Source: JADFOJ01 sp041580235
GTDB lineage: Bacteria; Planctomycetota; Phycisphaerae; Phycisphaerales; SM1A02
Reading direction: 5' to 3'
DNA length: 52,386 nucleotides
NCBI GenBank assembly: GCA_041580235.1
Contig: JBFGEG010000008.1
Location: 1-52,386 of the forward strand
Position numbers and translations under genes: made by a program. The notes below the pieces were generated by a model. The model was not told where the DNA came from. It did no database searches and saw only the letters and a program-made list of their open reading frames with translations. This document shows, one piece after another, positions 43,724-51,390 of this stretch (the first letter of the stretch is position 1; each line of letters begins with the position of its first letter).

Positions 43724-43752
43724 AGTCTAGGGGCGTCTCTCGTGGTCTTCAA
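43724..43752 (-). promoter_or_regulatory. Promoter of the DUF502-hpf-ptsN-ptsH operon
   Basis: On the minus strand TTGAAG (43752-43747) and TAGACT (43729-43724) are 17 bp apart, each matching four of six consensus positions. Transcription would begin near 43717, giving a leader of about 60 nt to the ATG at 43657. Confidence 0.45.
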
Positions 43753-43786
43753 ACATCGGCCGTCATGGCGGCCCGCTGAAACGCTT

Positions 43787-45205
43787 CTACCACCGGATCG
43801 GCTCGAGCGGCCGTAAAGAGACAACAACGGTGAAATACTCCCGGTCGCGGCGGGCCCGGATCGCGATGCTGTCCCCGACCTGCCGGGCGGCGATGAGCGT
43901 CCGGAGCTCCGCCAGGGTGCGGGTGGGCGTGTCGTCGACCGACACGATGACGTCGCCGATATCCAGTCGGCTCAGGGCCGCCGCCGAGCCCGGCAGCACA
44001 CGCGTGATCAGCACACCGTCGTTGCTGCTGTGCAGGCGGGTCTCGACCCCGAGCACGGCTTCACCGGGATCGATGGAGACGTCGATCGGCGGCCTGGACA
44101 GCACCCAGCGACGCCAGTCCCGTTCGATGTCCGTGAGTGAGTCACCGAAGCACCTCCGAAAGGCCTCGGCACCTGTCGGGTCCGCCTCGAACGTCTCCAG
44201 CAGGGTGTTGTACCACAGAACGAGCCTGTCCTTGTCGGCGAGGTACTCGAAGATCGACCTCACCTGCGGGTAGTGGTGGGACGCCCGTGACATGAACTGG
44301 TCGTCCGACATGCGAAAGAGCTTCTTCCACGGGGTCAAGCCGCCGGCTCTCGCCAGACCGTGCACGACGTTGTGACGCTCGTTGTGCAGGAAGACGATGC
44401 CGCCGTCCTCGAAGACGTATGACTCGTACAGCGACGCGACACCCTCCTGGATCCACAGCGGGTGACGCTGGCCCACGAGGTCCATGTGCACGTAGTGCAT
44501 CGCGTGGACGAGCTCGTGGCGGAGCGACGACCCGGTGTCTCGGGCCACGAGACGCCGCAGGTGATGCTCGTACATGCCGCCCGCCCGCTCGTCGTCGAAC
44601 AGACGCCGGCCGTCATGCGGCGTGGGGACGGCAACGAGCAGGTCCGTCGACGGTGAAGACTCGAACAGGGTCCGGTGCAGATGGTCCGCCTGCCGCTCGA
44701 TCATCTTCACCATCTCCCGGTGTGACGTCGGGTCCAGCGCCGTGGCGTAGGCGATGCGGCGCTCGTCGTCGCGGCTGTACCGGTAGTGGTCGTCGCCGTA
44801 GACCGATCGCCATCGCCCCTGGGCGTCGGTGGTGGGGCCGGTGGCCCGCTTGGCCAGCCGCCGCATGAGCGAGGTGTAGATCGGATGCCGGCGGATGGCC
44901 TCCAGGTCCGGGTCGCGTGCGATCTGGTCGGCGTCGGTGAGGCCGGACTCCACGGCCTGCCGGAGGTAGGACGCGGCTCGATCGGGGTCGCCCAGCCGGC
45001 TGTAGGCGCAGGCGGCGTTGTAGAGCATCCCCGAATCGTGCGGCGAGCGGTCGAGGTGCTGCTCGATGAGCGTCGCGGCCCGGGCGTAGTCGCCCTCGAC
45101 GAAGCTCTGGTAGATCCGGCGCTCGAGCGTGGTCGACGACCGGGCGGGAGCGGCCAGCACCGCCGCCGCCACGAGCACCACCACCAGCCTGACGTGTCCT
45201 CCCAT
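43787..45205 (-). CDS. Exported TPR-gluzincin metallopeptidase with PDZ domain
   Basis: 472 residues from the ATG at 45205 (a GTG directly before it is also possible). A signal peptide (about 1-23) is followed by TPR-like helices (about 28-120), then a zinc peptidase domain with HELVH (230-234) and a third ligand Glu254 in WIQEG, and a C-terminal PDZ domain (about 390-465: GVLITRVLPGSAAALSRLDIGDVIVSV). It belongs to the broad peptidase-MA (DUF1570-like) group. The same layout without PDZ is found in the gene just upstream, 12 bp away, so these are tandem paralogues. The PDZ domain may bind unfolded C-termini in the periplasm. Confidence 0.85.
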   Translation of the reverse strand: MGGHVRLVVVLVAAAVLAAPARSSTTLERRIYQSFVEGDYARAATLIEQHLDRSPHDSGMLYNAACAYSRLGDPDRAASYLRQAVESGLTDADQIARDPDLEAIRRHPIYTSLMRRLAKRATGPTTDAQGRWRSVYGDDHYRYSRDDERRIAYATALDPTSHREMVKMIERQADHLHRTLFESSPSTDLLVAVPTPHDGRRLFDDERAGGMYEHHLRRLVARDTGSSLRHELVHAMHYVHMDLVGQRHPLWIQEGVASLYESYVFEDGGIVFLHNERHNVVHGLARAGGLTPWKKLFRMSDDQFMSRASHHYPQVRSIFEYLADKDRLVLWYNTLLETFEADPTGAEAFRRCFGDSLTDIERDWRRWVLSRPPIDVSIDPGEAVLGVETRLHSSNDGVLITRVLPGSAAALSRLDIGDVIVSVDDTPTRTLAELRTLIAARQVGDSIAIRARRDREYFTVVVSLRPLEPIRW

Positions 45206-45217
45206 CACGAGGATAGT

Positions 45218-46387
45218 CTAGCCCTCCCCCTGCTCGTCCAGCCAACGACGCCACGCCGACTCGATCTCGGCCAGGGGCCGGTCGAAGACGCCCTCCAGGG
45301 CCGCGATGCCGGTGGGGTCGTCATCAAAACCGGCCACGTAGGCGTCGTACCACGGAGACAGCTTCCCGTGCTCGGCGATGAAACGGAAGATCGACCGCAG
45401 CTGCGGATACACGCGAAACGCGTCGGGCGCGAGATGGTCCGGGGTGATCGCGACCAGCTCGGACCACGACATGAGCCGGCCGCCGGCGGCGAGGCTCACG
45501 GTGGCGTCGTGGCGGTCGTTGGGCGGAAAGCCGACCCCGTCGGGGCCCAACCGGTAGCGCTCGTAGAGCAGGGCCAGCCCTTCCTGGATCCACAACGCGT
45601 GGTCCTGTCCCAGCGCGTCCATGTGATCGTGATGCAGCGCGTGGACGAGCTCGTGCCGCAGCCCGCGGCCTGCGTCGGCGGAGACGAGCTCGCGACGCCG
45701 GTGGTTGTACACGCCGGCCACCCCCGGCCGGGTCAGCAGGGCCCTGGCGTCGAGCTCGCTGGGCACGACGACGAGCACCCAGCCGCGGCCCGCGCCGGGC
45801 CGGGGCCGCAAGAGCGTGCGCTGGAGGTGGGCCGCCTGGGCGGTGAGCATCCGGGCCGCCGCCGCGTGGGCATCGTCGTCGAGGGCCGTGACGAAGGCCA
45901 GACGTTGAGCCTTATCGATCTCGTAGCGGTAGGACCCGTGCCGGAGCCGCTGCCGCCACTCCTCCAGCCGCCGGCGGGTGAGGGTCTCGTCCGCCGCGCG
46001 GCTGGCGGCGACGATGGCCCGGTAGACGGGGTGAGCACGCAGCGGCCGCAAGTCGGGATCACGACGCAGGTGGCTGAAGTCGGCGAATCCCGCCTTGATC
46101 GCCTCGAGAAGGTATCGGGCGGCGGGCTGCGTCGCGCCGAGTCGGCACTCGATGCACGCGGCGTTGTACAGCATCACCGCGTCGTCGGGTGCGCGCTGCA
46201 GGTGGCGTTGCAGGAGCCCCCGCGCGGCTTCGTCGTCGGCCTGCCGCAGCGTCTCGTAGATGCGGTCACGGTCCGTGACGCCACCCGGATCGACATCAAC
46301 TCCCGAAACCCCGTCAACCTCCGCTGCCCCCGCCGCAAGAGCGGCCGCGGCCAGCGCGCAACGTCCCATCCAGGCCAGCTTGCCCAT
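45218..46387 (-). CDS. Exported TPR-gluzincin metallopeptidase without PDZ
   Basis: 389 residues from the ATG at 46387, chosen because GGAGG lies five bases upstream. A signal peptide (about 1-22) is followed by TPR-like helices with the segment RRDPDLRPLRAHPVYRAI, closely matching RDPDLEAIRRHPIYTSL in the neighbour. The zinc site is HELVH (245-249) with Glu269 (WIQEG). No PDZ domain follows. It is the first of two tandem paralogues. Substrate unknown. Paralogy is seen directly; exported location is inferred from the N-terminus. Confidence 0.85.
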   Translation of the reverse strand: MGKLAWMGRCALAAAALAAGAAEVDGVSGVDVDPGGVTDRDRIYETLRQADDEAARGLLQRHLQRAPDDAVMLYNAACIECRLGATQPAARYLLEAIKAGFADFSHLRRDPDLRPLRAHPVYRAIVAASRAADETLTRRRLEEWRQRLRHGSYRYEIDKAQRLAFVTALDDDAHAAAARMLTAQAAHLQRTLLRPRPGAGRGWVLVVVPSELDARALLTRPGVAGVYNHRRRELVSADAGRGLRHELVHALHHDHMDALGQDHALWIQEGLALLYERYRLGPDGVGFPPNDRHDATVSLAAGGRLMSWSELVAITPDHLAPDAFRVYPQLRSIFRFIAEHGKLSPWYDAYVAGFDDDPTGIAALEGVFDRPLAEIESAWRRWLDEQGEG

Positions 46388-46418
46388 CTTTGCCTCCAAC
46401 CACACTCCGGGCACATCA

Positions 46419-46446
46419 AACATAGCCCCGGTTCGGGCCGGTGCAA
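46419..46446 (-). promoter_or_regulatory. Possible promoter of the metallopeptidase pair
   Basis: On the minus strand TTGCAC (46446-46441) and TATGTT (46424-46419) are 16 bp apart. The leader would be about 25 nt and contain GGAGG. The match is moderate. Confidence 0.3.
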
Positions 46447-47079
46447 TCAAATGGGCGCGGGAAGTATTCTGACCTGCCCGTCATCGAGACGGAGCCGGTT
46501 CGCCGCGAACAGGCTGATCGCCTCGGGGTAGGCAATGCACTCCTGCTCGAAGACGCGAGCCGCGAGTCGATCCACATCGTCGTCGGCCAGAACGGGGCAG
46601 GTGCGCTGGAGGATGATGGGCCCGTGGTCGTACTGGTCGTCGACGAAGTGGACCGTGCAACCCGACGTGTCCACGCCGGAGTCGAGCACCGCGCGGTGTA
46701 CGCGAAGGCCATACATGCCTCTGCCCCCGAAGCTCGGCAGCAGGGCCGGATGGATGTTGATCGCGCGGTTGCGGAACGGATCGTCGACCCGCAGCCACCG
46801 CACGTAGCCGCACAGGCACACCAGGTCCACCTGCCGCTCGACAAGCCAGCTCGTGATCGCATCGTGAAGACGCGGCTCGGCCGCGAAGTCGCGACGGTCG
46901 GCGACGAGCACCTCGAAGCCGCGTCGTTCGGCGCGACCGACGGCTGGGACATCGGCCCTTGACGCGATGACCACCGCCACCGTGGCCGGGAGCGTCCCGT
47001 CGTCGATACGATCGGCCAGGTTGAGCAGGGTTCGCCCGCCGCCGGACACCAGTGCTCCGAGTCGCAGGGGTCGGCTCAT
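46447..47079 (-). CDS. purN: Phosphoribosylglycinamide formyltransferase
   Basis: 210 residues. The start LGALVSGGGRTLLNL, the catalytic INIHPALLPSF (Asn108, His110) and VDDQYDHGPIILQ (Asp151) are all present. It transfers a formyl group from 10-formyl-tetrahydrofolate to GAR in purine synthesis. The start is 8 bp behind the thioesterase gene, so both should be in one transcript. The segment GGRGMYGLRVHRAV matches the substrate-binding loop of the family. Confidence 0.96.
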   Translation of the reverse strand: MSRPLRLGALVSGGGRTLLNLADRIDDGTLPATVAVVIASRADVPAVGRAERRGFEVLVADRRDFAAEPRLHDAITSWLVERQVDLVCLCGYVRWLRVDDPFRNRAINIHPALLPSFGGRGMYGLRVHRAVLDSGVDTSGCTVHFVDDQYDHGPIILQRTCPVLADDDVDRLAARVFEQECIAYPEAISLFAANRLRLDDGQVRILPAPI

Positions 47080-47087
47080 ATGACCGC

Positions 47088-47495
47088 TCAGACCGTGCTC
47101 TCGGGCACGACGCTCGGCGGCGACCGGAAGGGGATCGGCCGCCCCTCGGCGTCCACGGAGACCATCGTAAGGGTGGCGTCGGTCACCGTGACGGTCCGGC
47201 CCGTGTCGTACCGCTCGGCGATCACGCTCACCCGCACCTTGACCGAGCTCGTACCCGTGTCCACCGTGCCGGTGAGAAAGCTCACCACGTCGCCGGTCAT
47301 GACCGGCGCCAGGAACTCCACAGTCTGGATGGAGACGGTCAGCCAGCGGTGCTGGCCGTGTCGGCGGGCCTCGATGAAGCCCGCCTGGTCGATGTAGGAC
47401 AGGATCACGCCGCCGAAGATCGTGCCGTACTGGTTGGTGTCGCGGGGCATCATGACCACGCGAAGAGCGGTCTGAAGGCCTTGGGTCTCGGGCAT
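47088..47495 (-). CDS. Hotdog-fold acyl-CoA thioesterase, YciA-like
   Basis: 135 residues from the ATG at 47495; an earlier in-frame ATG at 47504 lies inside the putative -10 box TATCAT, so the shorter form is preferred. The pattern NQYGTIFGGVILSYIDQAGFIEA is the hotdog helix with the conserved Asn, Gly-Gly and Asp of YciA/ACOT-type thioesterases. VEFLAPVMTGDVVSF matches the next strand. It should release free fatty acid from acyl-CoA. The substrate length is unknown. It precedes purN in a two-gene operon, with no evident metabolic link. Confidence 0.88.
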   Translation of the reverse strand: MPETQGLQTALRVVMMPRDTNQYGTIFGGVILSYIDQAGFIEARRHGQHRWLTVSIQTVEFLAPVMTGDVVSFLTGTVDTGTSSVKVRVSVIAERYDTGRTVTVTDATLTMVSVDAEGRPIPFRSPPSVVPESTV

Positions 47496-47502
47496 GGTTC
47501 GC

Positions 47503-47508
47503 ATGATA
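47503..47508 (-). promoter_or_regulatory. Putative -10 element of the thioesterase-purN operon (leaderless)
   Basis: On the minus strand TATCAT ends seven bases before the ATG at 47495. It matches the -10 consensus at five of six positions and there is no Shine-Dalgarno sequence. No good -35 box is seen. Confidence 0.38.
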
Positions 47509-47515
47509 GGTCAGC

Positions 47516-47528
47516 GGTCAGGGATCAG
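47516..47528 (+). repeat. Intergenic 13-base repeat, copy 2
   Basis: GGTCAGGGATCAG, identical to the minus strand of 41507-41519. It lies in the 60-odd bases between the divergent thioesterase and glycosyltransferase genes. Confidence 0.4.
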
Positions 47529-47567
47529 GGGTGAAGGGGTGGGGGAAGCGCGGTCGATAACGACTGC

Positions 47568-49139
47568 GTGACCACGCCGCGGCTGTCGATTCTCATCCCC
47601 AACTTCAACAACGGGCGGGCGGCGTCCGCGGGCGGGGCGCGTGACTTCATCGACGACCTGCTGTCTTCGCTCGTTCGAACGCTCGCCGACGACCCCACGC
47701 CGCTGGAGATCATCGTTGCCGACGACGGCTCCACCGATGACTCGCTGGCCACATGCCGCCGCTGGGCGCGGCGGACGTGGCGCGGCGGCGAGCCGGTCTG
47801 CCGGCTGCTGGAGGGGTCTCACTGCGGCGTGCTCAGCGTGGTCTCCAACCGCCTCTTTCGCTCCGCCCGCGGCGAGCTGTGCTGCCGTCTCGACGGCGAC
47901 GTCGTTCTCCTGACCGCACACTGGGCGTCGCGGCTGTGTCGTGTCTTCGATGAGGCCGCGCCCGGGCTGGGGGTGGTCGGAGCCAAGCAGCTGGCCCCGG
48001 ACGGCCGGGTCCACGCCGCCGGTGACTGGGTGCTGCACCCCCGCGGCTACCACCACGTCGCCAAGGGTGCGCCGCGTCACGCCGTCGTGCGGCCGCTGGA
48101 GGTGGATCACGTGATGGGCTGCTTCTACGCGTGCCGGCGATCGGTGTGGGAGGCCGTGGAGGGCTTCGACGAGTCGATCCTTCGCGGGCAGACGGTGGAC
48201 TTCAGCCTCCGGGCCCGCCTGGCCGGGTGGCGCGTGATCTCGACGCCGGACATCGAGTTCGTCCATCATCACCCGCAACGAAACCCGCGCGGGACGCGGG
48301 CCGACTCCGAGCCGGGTGTCGCCGACGCCCTGCAGCGGTTCCGGGACAAGTGGGGCTTCGACCGGCTCGCTCCCGACCTCGACGTGGTGGCCCGGCGCTA
48401 CGCCGGCACGCCGCTGCTGTGGAATGCCGAGGTGTTCGGCCCCCGCCCGGCGTGGCCGCCGCCCGCCGAAAGCCCCCTCGACGTCTCTGAAAGCGAGTGG
48501 TCACGATTCACCGACGACCAAGCGTGTCGCGCGGCCGCCCGGTGGCGGCTCTCGCTTGTCGAGCAGCTCGCCGGCCACCTGGGACCCCGGCGACGCGTGG
48601 GATACCTCTACAGTCGTGCGGGACTGCTGGGTCACCTCATGGCCAAGCAGGCAGTCCCCTGCGTGGGGATCGACCCCGATCCGAGTTTCGTCACGCTGGC
48701 CCGGTCGGTGGTGGCGCGGCAGACGTACCCCGGCCCGCGGCCGTCGTTCGTCGCCCAGCGGCACCGCACCCGTCTGCCGCTGCCGGACGGATCGCTCGAC
48801 ACCCTGCTGCTGGTCGACGCGGTCGAGCGGCACCCCAACCCCGTCGGTCTGTACCGGGAGGCGAACCGCGTGCTGGGTGACGGCGGCGTCGCGGTCGTGA
48901 CTGCCCGGCGCCGCGATGGGTGGCCCGACGCCGACCCTCACGCGTGGCGACACGAGGAGCTGGAGCTCCAGCTTCGCGTCTCCGGATGGCTCGACCCCAT
49001 TCCCCTGGACCTCGGAGCCGGGAATACGGGACTGGTCGTGGTCGTCGCCCGAAGACGACGGCGTGTCAACGGCTCATCCCCGCGTACTCGAGGATGTTGC
49101 CAAGCAGGTTCCGCGACGATTCCGGGGCATAGCCCGTAA
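47568..49139 (+). CDS. GT2 glycosyltransferase with degenerate methyltransferase-like C-terminus
   Basis: 523 residues from a GTG at 47568. The GT-A domain (about 1-260) shows LSILIPNFNNG, IIVADDGSTDDS and a DxD motif (RLDGDVV). A linker is followed by a class I methyltransferase-like region (about 330-490) with VGIDPDPSFVTLAR and LPDGSLDTLLLVDAVE. The glycine-rich AdoMet loop is altered (GYLYSRAGLLGHL in place of DVGCGTGxxxxxL), so methylation is doubtful. The last 74 bases overlap the 3' end of the opposing DUF4159 gene, and the final 25 or so residues (Arg/Ser-rich) may be an accidental tail. It probably modifies a surface glycan. No Shine-Dalgarno sequence is visible. Confidence 0.87.
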   Translation: MTTPRLSILIPNFNNGRAASAGGARDFIDDLLSSLVRTLADDPTPLEIIVADDGSTDDSLATCRRWARRTWRGGEPVCRLLEGSHCGVLSVVSNRLFRSARGELCCRLDGDVVLLTAHWASRLCRVFDEAAPGLGVVGAKQLAPDGRVHAAGDWVLHPRGYHHVAKGAPRHAVVRPLEVDHVMGCFYACRRSVWEAVEGFDESILRGQTVDFSLRARLAGWRVISTPDIEFVHHHPQRNPRGTRADSEPGVADALQRFRDKWGFDRLAPDLDVVARRYAGTPLLWNAEVFGPRPAWPPPAESPLDVSESEWSRFTDDQACRAAARWRLSLVEQLAGHLGPRRRVGYLYSRAGLLGHLMAKQAVPCVGIDPDPSFVTLARSVVARQTYPGPRPSFVAQRHRTRLPLPDGSLDTLLLVDAVERHPNPVGLYREANRVLGDGGVAVVTARRRDGWPDADPHAWRHEELELQLRVSGWLDPIPLDLGAGNTGLVVVVARRRRRVNGSSPRTRGCCQAGSATIPGHSP

Positions 49140-51390
49140 TCCCCCAGCTCGGCTGATCGAGCAGCCCGTGGGAGATATCCTCGCGGGAGAAGAGCACGCG
49201 GGCCTCGCCGTCGATGACGATGCCTCGCAGTCGCGGCGTGGTGTCGTGAGCGGCGAAGACCTCCCGCGCGTAGGGCCGGTACTCGAGGCGGCTCAGCGTC
49301 ACCGCACCCGGCAGGCCGTCACCCGTGATGATCGGGCTGTCGAGCAAGCTCACCGGGGGCTGTCCCAGCCGCTCGGCGCACCACGCCTCGGCCGCTCGAG
49401 CGAAGACGCCGCGGCCGCCGGCGGTCTCGAAGAGGATCACGCCGCCGGCCTCGACGCACTCGGCGATCGCCCGCCCTTGGGTCTCCGTGAACCGGTGCTC
49501 ATCCACGCCGGAGACGATCACCAGGTCGGGCGGGGGGTCGAGGCCGGCCAGCTCCGAGAGCCGCGTCTCGCGGAGCCGGACGCGCAGACCTCGCGACTCG
49601 GCCATCGCTTCGGCGAAGACGGGCAGGGCCATGGGCTCGGGGTTCCAGTTGCCGTCGTACGACGCGCGGACGATCGAGAGGACCTTCTCGTGGGGCGAGG
49701 GCTCGCGGCGAGCCGCCGTGGCATGCCGGGCGAGCCGCGGTCGAGGACGGTTCTTCTCCGACGCGTGGAGATAGACGTGGGCGGCGGTCGTCCAGGCCGC
49801 CGGCCGGGTCTCATCGCGAGCCTGGAACGTCGCGGACAGGTCGTTGCCCGGCGCGAGGATGATCAGCTCCCGCACGCCGTTGGAGAGGCCGCGGAGCGCG
49901 GGCCGCCGCCCGCGGGCCGGGAAGTGAAGCGAGTACACCCAGTGGCTGCGGGGCAGCGTCCGCCAGGCGTAGCCCGGATACATGAGCGTACCGGCCTGCT
50001 CGATGGACCTGGCGAACAGCGGCGAGCGTCCCTCGTTGACGGCGAGCAGCATCCCGCCGAGGTCGAGATACCGCTTGAGCTTCGCCAGCGGCGGCGGCAG
50101 TTCGGCGCCCTCGCCCGGCCACGGCAGTCGCCGGTCGGAGGCCAGGTACAGCACCGGCGCGTCGAGCCACGATCGCGGCTCCTCGTCGAGGCTGACGATC
50201 TGCCAGTTGACGTCGGTCTCCGTCTGCTCGCGGATCCAACGCGTCAGGTTGGCCACGTCGCGGGGGCGGTTGTTCCACGCCACGCCCTCGGCCGCGAGCT
50301 TGTTGATCGCCACCGGCACGCGGCCGCGGCTCAGGAACATCAGGGCGAAGGCGAGCTGTCTCACCTGCAACGACGTCTCGCGAGCCCGCAGGCGGGCGTG
50401 CACGGTCACCGCACCCGTCTCCGGGTCCACGGAACAGAGTCGATTGATGATCTCTGCCGCGCCGGCGCGATACCAGTCGCGCCCGCCGAAGGTCGTGTAT
50501 CCGCTGGCGAGACCGACGCGCTCCACACCGTACAGGTAGTAGAAGAAATACGTGTCCTTGCCGGGGTTCTCGCGGGGACTGAAGTGCTCGTCCATCCACG
50601 CGAGGCCGCGGGCGAGGGCCGACTCGTGGGGGCCGGCCGGCGCATCGGACAGCTCCACCGCGTCGCGGGCGTGCAGGAAGTCCTGCGTGATGAACAGTGT
50701 GGTGAGACCAGCGGCCGTCATGGAGCCCGTGACCGGCTGATTGCCGCGGTAATTCCAGCCGCCGTCGGGAGACTCACCGGCGAGAAACCGTTGCTCCAGC
50801 CGCCGCCAGAAGCGGTCCGGGATCGGCCGGTCTCGCTTGGCCGCCTCCCACAGTGCCAGCGCTCCATACTGCGCCAGCGAGTTGTCGAACCACCCGGCAC
50901 GCGGCTGCTGCCGGTAACTCCAGCCGCCGGGCTCCGGGTGGAAGCCCTCCATGAGCCAGCGGACGTCGGCGTCGAGGTTTGCCCGGAACTTGTCAGGAAG
51001 CAGCGCCCAGACGTGGGCGCGGACGGCCACGGCGTAGGTGCCCTCCAGCCGCTGCTGCGTCAGGTGATCGACGGCGTCGCGAAGCCTCGGCTGCTGGTAC
51101 GACTCGCCCGCGTGCAGCAGGGCCAGCACCACCAGCGGCGTGTAGCCGCCGGCCTGCGACGACTGGCCGTCGCGGTCGGGATCCCATGACGGCGGGTCCC
51201 AGAAGCGCTGCGGGTCCTTGCGTCGATAGAGATCCTCGACGATCGCCCCCGCCGCGGAGCGTACCAGCTCGTCGGTAAGGTCCTGCGGCTCGATCGCAGC
51301 CGCCGCGCCGGCCGCGACGGCCGGGATCAGGCCCCAGGTCGCGGCGGCGAGACCCGGCGTTCGAGATCGGGGGCGGGCGCCGCGGCTCAT
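49066..51390 (-). CDS. DUF4159 protein with alpha/alpha-toroid domain, exported
   Basis: 774 residues from the ATG at 51390, which overlaps the sppA stop as ATGA. A signal-like N-terminus (about 10-33) is followed by a squalene-cyclase/prenyltransferase-like helical toroid (about 35-400), seen as repeated GGW and LxxQ-type blocks such as DGGWNYRGNQPVTGSMTAAGLTTL. A DUF4159 domain follows (WLDAPVLYLASDRRLPW onwards). A second glutamine-amidotransferase-like segment lies near residues 640-700 (PDLVIVSGVDEH, GGVILFETAGGRGVF). The combination is characteristic of planctomycetes, where such proteins are abundant but uncharacterised. Toroid domains of this kind often bind peptides or lipids. It seems co-expressed with sppA. 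Confidence 0.85.
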   Translation of the reverse strand: MSRGARPRSRTPGLAAATWGLIPAVAAGAAAAIEPQDLTDELVRSAAGAIVEDLYRRKDPQRFWDPPSWDPDRDGQSSQAGGYTPLVVLALLHAGESYQQPRLRDAVDHLTQQRLEGTYAVAVRAHVWALLPDKFRANLDADVRWLMEGFHPEPGGWSYRQQPRAGWFDNSLAQYGALALWEAAKRDRPIPDRFWRRLEQRFLAGESPDGGWNYRGNQPVTGSMTAAGLTTLFITQDFLHARDAVELSDAPAGPHESALARGLAWMDEHFSPRENPGKDTYFFYYLYGVERVGLASGYTTFGGRDWYRAGAAEIINRLCSVDPETGAVTVHARLRARETSLQVRQLAFALMFLSRGRVPVAINKLAAEGVAWNNRPRDVANLTRWIREQTETDVNWQIVSLDEEPRSWLDAPVLYLASDRRLPWPGEGAELPPPLAKLKRYLDLGGMLLAVNEGRSPLFARSIEQAGTLMYPGYAWRTLPRSHWVYSLHFPARGRRPALRGLSNGVRELIILAPGNDLSATFQARDETRPAAWTTAAHVYLHASEKNRPRPRLARHATAARREPSPHEKVLSIVRASYDGNWNPEPMALPVFAEAMAESRGLRVRLRETRLSELAGLDPPPDLVIVSGVDEHRFTETQGRAIAECVEAGGVILFETAGGRGVFARAAEAWCAERLGQPPVSLLDSPIITGDGLPGAVTLSRLEYRPYAREVFAAHDTTPRLRGIVIDGEARVLFSREDISHGLLDQPSWGITGYAPESSRNLLGNILEYAGMSR

